NCBI GenBank assembly: GCA_947468275.1
Contig: CANIKO010000004.1
Location: forward strand, 124,001-188,000
Direction of reading: 5' to 3'
Source: Bacteroidota bacterium
GTDB lineage: Bacteria; Bacteroidota; Bacteroidia; NS11-12g; UBA9320
Length of the DNA stretch: 64,000 nucleotides
Shown here: positions 29,156 to 35,283 of the stretch, piece after piece
Numbering within the stretch: position 1 is the first letter of the stretch
How the letters are laid out: every line of letters starts with the position of its first letter
Program-made: the position numbers and the translations under genes
Notes under the pieces: model-generated
Database searches by the model: none
The model's input: only the letters and a program-made list of their open reading frames with translations
Told to the model about the DNA's origin: nothing

Positions 29156-30356
29156 ATTTAAAAATCCAAAGAGAAAATACAGGGTCTAATTTTTTAACCA
29201 TTTCATTCTTCTTATTGTAGTAATCTTTATATGTAATATTCTCGATGTAAGGAATATCAATTTTTATTTGATAAATATTTGAATTTGAATATAGGGTTGG
29301 ACAGTTTTGAGAAAGTAATGGCATTCCCCCCTCAAATAATTTTAGATTAGTATTAAAAGGAATTTTTGTTTCAATATTAACTCCAGTTTTAGAATGCGAC
29401 CAATTATTTCCTTCCTTTAACAGAAGTAATGTATATCGCTTACAATATTTATAAGTTGAATCGTATGAGTACCATCTTATAAATAATTTATTTGAGTCAA
29501 GGAATTTAACGTATTCAATTCTTGAAATTTTATGATAATTTGAATTATCAAGAATTGACCAATATAAAGAAAGGTCATCCCGATGTTCTTCTATTGATTT
29601 ACTAAGACTGATTGAAGGTAGTACCCAATTACTATCAAATTCATTAATTGATAAACTCAATGTGTCGATATCCTTAAAATTTATATCAACTAAAATAAAA
29701 TTTAGTCCATTAAATAGGGGAAATACAAATTTTTTATCATTAAAAGTTATTAACTCCCTTGGAAGATAATGAGTATATTCAGGAAATGGTACATTAATAA
29801 AAATACTATCTAATAATTTGCCTTTTAAATCAAATTTTCTTAGACCTGCTTTATGAGGACTACTCAATGGATGATAATTATAATAAAAGCCTGTTATTAG
29901 CTGCTCATTTGAAATAAAAATATATTCAGCATTTCCAACAATCTTAAATGAGTAAATCTCTTTTAACTTAATCCTTGATAAACAATATATTCTCCTCTCA
30001 ATTAAAACATAAAGAAGATTATCCTGAATCACAAAATCCTTTGGTACTGTATTTATACTAAATTTATTCTTAAGCTTGAATGTATTAATTCTTATTTTTT
30101 TTGTGTTTTTATTATACTCATATTGAATAAACTTATTTCCTTTTATATAAGAAATGTAGACTATATCACCAATATATTTAGTAGAAACCACCTGTGATGG
30201 ATCACTAAAAGTGATTGGAATATTTTTTAAATTTATTACGGTATCAAGATGGAATGTAGAATTTTGTGATAAAGATATTTGAAAACTTAGCAAAAAAAAG
30301 AAGGCTAGGATAGCCTTCTTTTTTTTAAAATAAAATAATTTAAACTTAATTGGCAT
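29148..30356 (-). CDS. Exported protein of unknown function, possibly a beta-propeller
   Basis: About 402 residues; the ATG at 30356 (MPIKFKLFYFKKKKAILAFF) was chosen because the signal peptide follows it directly (ending SLSQ). The mature part is strand-rich with repeated short hydrophobic stretches (KYIGDIVYISYIKGNKFIQY, DFVIQDNLLYVLIERRIYCL, LIIDI-like runs), like the 6-bladed propellers of Bacteroidota lipoproteins, but no domain is certain. It overlaps the gene upstream by 11 bases and the gene downstream by 8, so the operon is tightly coupled. Confidence 0.65.
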   Translation of the reverse strand: MPIKFKLFYFKKKKAILAFFFLLSFQISLSQNSTFHLDTVINLKNIPITFSDPSQVVSTKYIGDIVYISYIKGNKFIQYEYNKNTKKIRINTFKLKNKFSINTVPKDFVIQDNLLYVLIERRIYCLSRIKLKEIYSFKIVGNAEYIFISNEQLITGFYYNYHPLSSPHKAGLRKFDLKGKLLDSIFINVPFPEYTHYLPRELITFNDKKFVFPLFNGLNFILVDINFKDIDTLSLSINEFDSNWVLPSISLSKSIEEHRDDLSLYWSILDNSNYHKISRIEYVKFLDSNKLFIRWYSYDSTYKYCKRYTLLLLKEGNNWSHSKTGVNIETKIPFNTNLKLFEGGMPLLSQNCPTLYSNSNIYQIKIDIPYIENITYKDYYNKKNEMVKKLDPVFSLWIFKYD

Positions 30357-30825
30357 CTTCAAATACAAGATTTATAATTGTAACGCCAGATTGATTTGTT
30401 TCCCATGATAAATTATAAAGATAAGATTTACCATCTGGGGTTGCAATAGTGCCGCTATTGTTACCATTACCTCCAGATGAACTTTGGTCCTCAGCACTTT
30501 GTAAAAGTGATTGAGCTGCATTAATTGCTTGTAGAGAAAAGAATTCTGAAACTGGAGGTGAATCCAAATCTCCATTGTTGTTATTTGCAATACTACTTGG
30601 ACATTGTGAAGGCCCAGGATCAACGCAAGAAATGTTAATAGTGCGTGATTGAATTCTTGGAACTCCTTCAATTGTGACAATATCATCTACAACAAATCTA
30701 TTAATGACGAGATAGTTTCCTGTACCATCTCCACCTACTTTAGATTTATTAATTATTAATTTGTAGGCGAAACTATCAAAAGCCAAAAAAGTAAAAACTG
30801 CTATTAGAATTAATTTAATTTTCAT
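30346..30825 (-). CDS. Small exported protein, paralogue of the next gene upstream
   Basis: 159 residues with a signal peptide ending DSFA (residue 20). It shares with the product of 30837-31316 a pattern of two Cys flanking a short Gly/Pro stretch (ISCVDPGPSQCPSS), Asn-rich linker, then NAAQSLL, a Gly/Ser-rich stretch (SSSGGNGNNSGTI) and YLYNLSWETNQSG. No known family. The paired Cys could form a disulphide outside the cytoplasm. It lies 11 bases after its paralogue, which suggests tandem duplication. Confidence 0.65.
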   Translation of the reverse strand: MKIKLILIAVFTFLAFDSFAYKLIINKSKVGGDGTGNYLVINRFVVDDIVTIEGVPRIQSRTINISCVDPGPSQCPSSIANNNNGDLDSPPVSEFFSLQAINAAQSLLQSAEDQSSSGGNGNNSGTIATPDGKSYLYNLSWETNQSGVTIINLVFEDAN

Positions 30826-30836
30826 AATTTTTTTTA

Positions 30837-31316
30837 TTAAAATGGGTCTGAAATATCAAGAGAACTATTTAAACTGCCATCAGCATTTGTTAACCATGTA
30901 TATGAGAATGTCCTATAGTAAAATTGGCTAGTCACTGTGTTATAAAACTGAATTGTATTTGATATATTTCCGCTAACAACACCACCATCTATTTGCGTAT
31001 CTCCATCTGTTAATAAACTTTCAGCAGCATTTTTTTCAACGAGGGTATATTCTTGATCAAATACATCTAATTCATTTGTAGGATTGTAATACGCCAAGCT
31101 AGATGAACGACATCTATCACCTCCAGAATCATTACAAAAGACATCGGTTCTAACATGTTCTAAATCACCTGTGGGCCCCGCTAAATATACTTCAACGGAA
31201 CGAACAAGACCATATCCAAATCTAAGTTGGTCTCTGTGCTTTTTAATTTTTTCTTTAGCTTGTGTGAGGCTAAAAAGCACTAAAAAAAATCCTGCAAAAA
31301 TTAATTTTCTTTTCAT
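30837..31316 (-). CDS. Small exported protein, first gene of the operon, with repeat tract in its promoter region
   Basis: 159 residues from the ATG at 31316 (MKRKLIFAGFFLVLFSLTQA, a signal peptide). The longer open frame reads through a repeat tract and is not the true start. The mature part has FCNDSGGDRCRSS, then NAAESLL, a Gly-rich stretch and FSYTWLTNADGS, which match its downstream paralogue. Function unknown. The -7-like TACCTATG just upstream abuts a seven-fold hexanucleotide repeat, so expression may vary with repeat number. Confidence 0.65.
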   Translation of the reverse strand: MKRKLIFAGFFLVLFSLTQAKEKIKKHRDQLRFGYGLVRSVEVYLAGPTGDLEHVRTDVFCNDSGGDRCRSSSLAYYNPTNELDVFDQEYTLVEKNAAESLLTDGDTQIDGGVVSGNISNTIQFYNTVTSQFYYRTFSYTWLTNADGSLNSSLDISDPF

Positions 31317-31334
31317 ATTTTTTTTTGCATAGGT

Positions 31335-31376
31335 AATGATAATGATAATGATAATGATAATGATAATGATAATGAT
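31335..31376. repeat. Seven tandem copies of the hexamer AATGAT
   Basis: A perfect simple-sequence repeat of 42 bases (ATCATT on the coding strand), 19-60 bases upstream of the operon's ATG. On the minus strand it is followed by TACCTATG plus C, a one-mismatch -7 element, so the tract fills the spacer and the place of the -33 element. Confidence 0.9.
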
Positions 31377-31435
31377 ATTTAGAATCATTCCAAGTAATAA
31401 TGGGCAATATCTTTATACTTTTTAAAATTCACCAT

Positions 31436-31465
31436 TTTGAAATCCGACAAAAAATCATAATTTTG
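31436..31465 (+). promoter_or_regulatory. Promoter of tRNA-Met
   Basis: TTTG (31436-31439), an 18-base spacer and TAATTTTG (31458-31465) followed by CA. The -7 element is a perfect match and lies 15 bases before the tRNA. Confidence 0.7.
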
Positions 31466-31480
31466 CAACCTCTTAAAAAC

Positions 31481-31554
31481 GGCGGGGTAGCTCAGATGGT
31501 TAGAGCGTCGGATTCATAACCCGGAGGTCGGCAGTTCGATCCTGCTCCCCGCTA
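31481..31554 (+). tRNA. tRNA-Met (anticodon CAT), elongator type
   Basis: Cloverleaf: acceptor GGCGGGG with CCCCGCT, D arm GCTC...GAGC, anticodon loop TTCATAA, variable loop AGGTC, T arm with TTCGATC, discriminator A; no encoded CCA. The anticodon stem has one A-C mismatch. The initiator hallmarks (C1-A72 mismatch, GGG run in the anticodon stem) are absent. A tRNA-Ile with lysidine-modified CAT cannot be fully ruled out. The 3' end is the attachment site of the island that follows, and the integrase gene overlaps the 3' half on the other strand. Confidence 0.9.
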
Positions 31555-33163
31555 CTGGTACATAAAAGTCGGCAAAATTGTCGACTTTTATCTTTTTATC
31601 ATCTTTGCAATCGCTTGATATACCTTTAACTAAACTAAAAATAAGGTTTAAATTATTGGTTAGAACCTCCCTTTTTTCGGGCACAATAACCAAACCATCA
31701 TTAAATAGTACTTTTTGAATACGTTGCTTATTGTCTGCATCACCAAGTTCCCAGTATCTACTGATATTTTCGCAAACATTAATTGCTTTAAGAATAAATT
31801 CATTGTGGTTAGATGTTCTAAATTCCAAGTCAGCTATTTTGCTTTCAGATTGTGATATTTTGAACTCTAAATCGGATTTGTGTTTTTTATAAAGATCCTC
31901 TGATACACTGCTTGAGAATAAAAATTTTTTTTCTAAAGTGTCCATATTACTCATCAATTCGTTTTTTATTTTTTTCTGTTCAGCTAACGCTGTTATTGTG
32001 TCTTTATTAAGATAATTAAACATTTTTAAAAGTTGTAATTTAAACAGATCTAAATAATCATCTTTCAGTGTAATTCCAGATAGCAGTTCTATGAAAATAT
32101 CATTTATACCAGTATTCCTTGATCCTTTTGTCGTTTTGGCGTTCAAACTAACACCTTTACACTTGGTACATTTGTAGTAATGAGCTCTTTTCTTTTTTAC
32201 CTCATATCCAGAAAGCCACCTTCCGCAATGAGAACACTTCAGAAATCTTGTCAATGGTCTGTCTATATCATTACGATATACATTATATTTCCATGCCTTT
32301 GAGGGATTTAATAATTCTTGTACTTTTAAAAATTCTGCCTCACTTATAAGTGGTTCCCAGTTACCTTTAACAGGTGCATCCAGTAAGCTATTCGTATTAA
32401 CTCCACAGTAAAATGGTCTCCGCCACATGGCACTTATGAATTGATTTTTTAATGTAAGTCCTAAGTTACTTAACTTTTTCTGGATTATGTGATCTTGTTC
32501 ACCTTGCAGTTTCCATTTCCAGGCGAGTCTTAATTTTTCACCATTTTCATTAATGGTGATTACTTGAAATTCATCACGTAATTTAAAATTACGAACCCTT
32601 GTGCCTCTGCAAGTATAGCCATAGGGAGGATTTCCCAGCCAGTTCCCAGCCTTTAAAAAGGCAATCATTCCTGGAATTGTTCGCCTCAATCGCTGCAAAT
32701 TTTCTTCCTGAGATTCAATTAATTTGTGGTAAATCTCCATGCGTTCATCTATTTTGGCAGTGCAAAGCCCAGTGTCCGTTTCAATCAAATGAACCCCCAT
32801 TTTTTCTACAAGCTCATCAACTATTGTTATTGCATTAGCGCCAGTTCTGGAAAAACGATTTATAAATTTAATGGCTATTGCATAAGGTCTCCTTTTGTTT
32901 TTTTTAATCTCATCAATAAGCCTTGTAAATTCTTTCCTGCTAAAATCACCAGAAGCACTTTCATAAGTGCCCCCAATAGTTTTCTCTAAATAATAGTTAT
33001 TTTTTTTTGCGTATTCCTCAATGTCACGCATCTGTTCTTCTAAACTATAATTTTCTTTTTGAATTTTACCACTTACACGTGTGTATCCCCATATTTGGCG
33101 ATTCGTTACAATTTTAGTTTCATTTTTTGGCTTCATAAAAGCCTTGAAGTCATTTTTTATCAT
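31514..33163 (-). CDS. Large serine integrase of the island
   Basis: 549 residues. The resolvase catalytic domain carries the nucleophile Ser31 in GYTRVSGK and Arg residues in NRFSRTGANA. The recombinase domain follows (GMIAFLKAGNWLGNPPYGY), then a zinc ribbon (CSHCGRWLSGYEV, later YYKCTKCKG) and a coiled-coil-rich end, the order of large serine integrases. It would cut and rejoin attP and attB, and excise the island with a helper. The last 15 codons (PVAGSRIELPTSGL) come from the attachment core and the antisense strand of tRNA-Met, so this C-terminus belongs to the host. Replacement of this end on excision is described under findings. Confidence 0.93.
   Translation of the reverse strand: MIKNDFKAFMKPKNETKIVTNRQIWGYTRVSGKIQKENYSLEEQMRDIEEYAKKNNYYLEKTIGGTYESASGDFSRKEFTRLIDEIKKNKRRPYAIAIKFINRFSRTGANAITIVDELVEKMGVHLIETDTGLCTAKIDERMEIYHKLIESQEENLQRLRRTIPGMIAFLKAGNWLGNPPYGYTCRGTRVRNFKLRDEFQVITINENGEKLRLAWKWKLQGEQDHIIQKKLSNLGLTLKNQFISAMWRRPFYCGVNTNSLLDAPVKGNWEPLISEAEFLKVQELLNPSKAWKYNVYRNDIDRPLTRFLKCSHCGRWLSGYEVKKKRAHYYKCTKCKGVSLNAKTTKGSRNTGINDIFIELLSGITLKDDYLDLFKLQLLKMFNYLNKDTITALAEQKKIKNELMSNMDTLEKKFLFSSSVSEDLYKKHKSDLEFKISQSESKIADLEFRTSNHNEFILKAINVCENISRYWELGDADNKQRIQKVLFNDGLVIVPEKREVLTNNLNLIFSLVKGISSDCKDDKKIKVDNFADFYVPVAGSRIELPTSGL
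31548..31558. repeat. attL core (11-bp direct repeat, left copy)
   Basis: CCCGCTACTGG, formed by the last tRNA acceptor bases and the four bases after them. The identical right copy is at 44083-44093. Confidence 0.75.
31562..31591 (+). terminator. Hairpin behind tRNA-Met supplied by the island
   Basis: Arms ATAAAAGTCG and CGACTTTTAT with a 10-base loop, then TCTTTTTATC. It lies 8 bases after the tRNA within the integrase frame on the other strand, and could stop tRNA transcription before it runs into the integrase gene. Confidence 0.6.
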
Positions 33164-33187
33164 ATTAAAGTTTCTTATTAAAAGTAA

Positions 33188-33219
33188 AAAACATTGGGGG
33201 ATAGAATCCCCAATGTTTT
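33188..33219. terminator. Terminator between the 53-residue ORF and the integrase gene
   Basis: Arms AAAACATTGGGG and CCCCAATGTTTT, perfect 12 bp, with an 8-base loop. It overlaps the stop of the small ORF and lies 25 bases upstream of the integrase start, so it could stop or attenuate transcription into the integrase gene. Confidence 0.75.
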
Positions 33220-33379
33220 AATTAGCGTTGTAAGCGATTACAGCCAACCGAACCAAAGATGTAATAATATGTTCAGCTTCTGCGTCCGTCAACGATTTGA
33301 ATTTTTCTTGGGATCTTAGCTCCGCTGGTGTAATTGACCAACCTAGAACTGATTCATCACCATCATTAATTTCCAACAC
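33218..33379 (-). CDS. 53-residue small protein upstream of the integrase
   Basis: Not a long frame, but it reads like a real protein: LEINDGDESVLGWSITPAEL, then RSQEKFKSLTDAEAEHIITS and LVRLAVIAYNAN. Start is GTG at 33379 or TTG at 33376; a stop precedes the GTG. It is acidic at the N-terminus with an amphipathic helix at the end. It directly precedes a terminator and the integrase gene on the same strand, the usual place of a recombination directionality factor or regulator, but it is less basic than most excisionases. No family recognised. Confidence 0.5.
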   Translation of the reverse strand: MLEINDGDESVLGWSITPAELRSQEKFKSLTDAEAEHIITSLVRLAVIAYNAN

Positions 33380-33753
33380 ATTTTAAAGTGCCTCATTCCT
33401 TTTTTTTAATGGCACAGGATTATTTTAACACCTTTTCTAACTTATGTTTAAAGGGAGAGATAAGAAATATTACCTACTAAAACAATAATAAGAAAAAAAT
33501 ATCATTGAGTCAAGATGCCGATAAAAATAAATTTCTGGATTCCTTTTTTTTTCAAAAAAATTTTAAATGAAAGGGGATTGACCAGAAACTTGGTCAACAT
33601 TTACAAAACAAGTTATTGAAAGGTTTTGAGTTTCATATAGGGGGGGGGAGGTAATCCACTATTACGCCCAGGATACCCAGGGGGGTGTAATAGTTAGTAA
33701 TAAATAAACAATGAGTTATTTGATACTATTTATTTGTAGAAAACTGAATTATT
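33380..33753. other. Non-coding island segment with operator-like and hairpin sequences
   Basis: AT-rich sequence without a convincing gene. It holds an inverted repeat TTGACC-N8-GGTCAA (33578-33597), a run of nine G (33640-33648) and a 12-bp stem-loop (33658-33669 with 33683-33694, one G-T pair) whose loop carries CCCAGG. These could be operator and origin elements. Confidence 0.5.
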
Positions 33754-34014
33754 ATGAAATTAAATGACACTATCACAAAAGAACACTTCATAGAATTAAT
33801 AAAAGAATCTTACCTCGAAGTAAAATCAAATATGGGCATACGTATGAAGAAAAAGGATTTTGATAAAACCGTGTATGACATTAATCACAAATCGCCTGTA
33901 ATAATAGCTCCGTTTAATCCTTACCCGATTAACCCACATACACCCAAAACTTACCGTGTAACTGAAGCTCAATTGGCTAAAATCTTAGAAATTCTAATTA
34001 AAAGGAAAGGCTAA
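33754..34014 (+). CDS. 86-residue island protein of unknown function
   Basis: A short basic protein. The N-terminal half is helical (KEHFIELIKESYLEVKSN), the middle Pro-rich (APFNPYPINPHTPKTYRV) and the end a helix (TEAQLAKILEILIKRKG). No signal peptide. It could be a small DNA- or protein-binding factor; no family recognised. It runs opposite to the integrase and its TAA overlaps the ATG of a tiny membrane ORF by one base (TAATG), so the two are probably translated together. Confidence 0.6.
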   Translation: MKLNDTITKEHFIELIKESYLEVKSNMGIRMKKKDFDKTVYDINHKSPVIIAPFNPYPINPHTPKTYRVTEAQLAKILEILIKRKG

Positions 34015-34091
34015 TGATGAAGGTGTCAATATCTATACTCCTATTAATTGTCTGTATTGTGCTAATCATTAGTGATTCAGAGAGGTTTTAA
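34014..34091 (+). CDS. 25-residue putative single-span membrane peptide
   Basis: Reads MMKVSISILLLIVCIVLI then ISDSERF and stop. It has one hydrophobic span and a short polar tail. Its ATG overlaps the stop of the upstream gene (TAATG). Tiny hydrophobic peptides in mobile islands are sometimes toxins or phage-type membrane factors; that role is only a guess. Confidence 0.4.
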   Translation: MMKVSISILLLIVCIVLIISDSERF

Positions 34092-34360
34092 TGATAATTT
34101 TGGTATAGTAAAATCTCGGTGGTTTAAATTTACATGAACTATAAAGGTTAATATATCCAATTAACATATAGAGATTTAGTTATAATTAAAGTGGTTTTAA
34201 TACCTAAACTAATATTTTAAGTAATAGTTCAACTAAGAAATCAACTGATAATTAACAAAATAATTTAACTACTACCCAAACTGAATGTCTATCTAATGAC
34301 GTAACTAATGACGTAATTAATAATATAACTTATAGAGATTTTTGTAATTAACAAAAATGC
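34092..34360. other. AT-rich non-coding island segment with direct repeats
   Basis: No gene is seen. CTAATGACGTAA occurs twice back to back (34293-34304 and 34305-34316), and related TAACTA/TAATTA words are frequent. The repeats could bind a regulator or initiator. Confidence 0.4.
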
Positions 34361-34566
34361 TATATTTGTGGTAATAAAAAAGGGGAGCTGGAACTCCCCT
34401 TGATAATAAAAAAGGTAATGGTGGTGGTGTGTAATATTTAGCTTATGGGACTAATATTTTACCACGGCTCTAATGTGACCTGTCGAATGTGTTTGCAACA
34501 CAAACATTACCCTCGCCTCTGACAGCAAGATCTTTATAAGCCACTTAATGTGGCTTATTGTTTTTA
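34361..34566 (+). ncRNA. Candidate small RNA of the island
   Basis: A perfect -7 element TATATTTG (34361-34368) is followed by a hairpin AAGGGGAG-N6-CTCCCCTT (34380-34401), a second hairpin around 34486-34507 (GTTTG...CAAAC) and a terminator hairpin (34536-34558) with a T-run. Together they outline a structured transcript of about 190 bases. A 25-codon frame inside (34445-34522, starting MGLIFYHGSNVTCRMC) could instead make a peptide. Confidence 0.45.
34536..34566. terminator. Bidirectional terminator between the candidate RNA and the 190-residue gene
   Basis: Arms ATAAGCCAC and GTGGCTTAT with a 5-base loop, followed by TTGTTTTT. It sits at the stop of the converging gene. Confidence 0.75.
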
Positions 34567-35136
34567 TGAAGCTTTCTTTAAATCTAAGTTAGCTTTATTA
34601 TTTTCTTCTTCAATTAATATATCTAACACATTTTTATATATTTCTTGTAAATTACCATTGGTAACCCATTTGTCGTAAACCCACCAGTTTTTTTGAGATT
34701 GAGGCATTCCATCATAGATATAATTACTAATGGAAAAACGTTTCTTCAGTTGAGATAAACGACTTGAAAAATCTTTTTGTTTAAACTCAACGCCAGTTTC
34801 TTCTTTATATTTATCCATCAATTCCCATGTCCTATAAGGTCTTCCAATATTTAAGTAGCTTAAGATGTAATCTGAAAATGTTTTTCGTTTGTCTTCAACT
34901 TTATCAACCTTAATATAATCTGAAAATGTTTTACCTTTATTTTCACCCTTTACAACCTCACCGTCACCATTAATTTGAGCTAAGGACGATTCGATGATAA
35001 CAATCAATTTATTAAGCCTGTTAGCCTCAATTTGATACTTCTCAGCATATTCCATATACAACTTAGAATCACGCTTCATCTCTTCAATCCGTTGATCTAA
35101 TGTTGTAATCTCTATATCCTTAATGTTGATTGCCAT
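34564..35136 (-). CDS. 190-residue island protein of unknown function next to hsdR
   Basis: Residues 10-55 are predicted coiled coil (DQRIEEMKRDSKLYMEYAEK). A short internal repeat has the heptapeptide KTFSDYI twice (about residues 69 and 85). The C-terminal half (GRPYRTWELMDKYKEETGVE, then KDFSSRLSQLKKRF and NWWVYDKWV) looks like a winged-helix DNA-binding domain. No family recognised. It has its own promoter at 35148 and lies 147 bases after hsdR on the same strand. It could regulate or protect against the restriction system, or be unrelated cargo. Confidence 0.65.
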   Translation of the reverse strand: MAINIKDIEITTLDQRIEEMKRDSKLYMEYAEKYQIEANRLNKLIVIIESSLAQINGDGEVVKGENKGKTFSDYIKVDKVEDKRKTFSDYILSYLNIGRPYRTWELMDKYKEETGVEFKQKDFSSRLSQLKKRFSISNYIYDGMPQSQKNWWVYDKWVTNGNLQEIYKNVLDILIEEENNKANLDLKKAS

Positions 35137-35147
35137 AAATTATAATA

Positions 35148-35155
35148 CAAAACTA
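35148..35155 (-). promoter_or_regulatory. -7 promoter element of the 190-residue gene
   Basis: TAGTTTTG on the minus strand, identical to the rplS -7 element, 12 bases before the ATG at 35136. No -33 match at 19 bases. Confidence 0.5.
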
Positions 35156-35283
35156 CGTCAATTTAAAAGAGGATAGCAGCCTGTTGATAATATGCGGAAA
35201 ACATTTGTATTTAGAAAACGGACAAATAGAACTAACTACAGCCATATTGCGAATTCAGGCTGGTATAGGCTATGCTTTTTGAT

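Noticed and set aside
28640..31316. Inclusion of the secreted-protein operon in the island
   Set aside because: It lies on the other side of the intact tRNA and its promoter, outside both att copies.
31335..31376. CRISPR-like array
   Set aside because: The repeat is a 6-base simple-sequence tract without spacers. No CRISPR array or cas gene is seen in the window.
31317..31388. N-terminal extension of the 30837 gene through the hexamer tract (long Ile run)
   Set aside because: The extension only reads the ATCATT repeat as Ile; the signal peptide begins cleanly at the ATG at 31316, so the tract is treated as upstream DNA.
33480..33630. 34-codon frame starting MPIKINFWIPFFF in the island gap
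   Set aside because: Driven by poly-T and poly-A runs, no start signal, overlaps the operator-like dyad.
35145..35281. Plus-strand frame between hsdR and the 190-residue gene (GKHLYLENGQIELTTAILRI)
   Set aside because: It looks somewhat protein-like but has no ATG and converges on hsdR with no start signal; I cannot support it as a gene.
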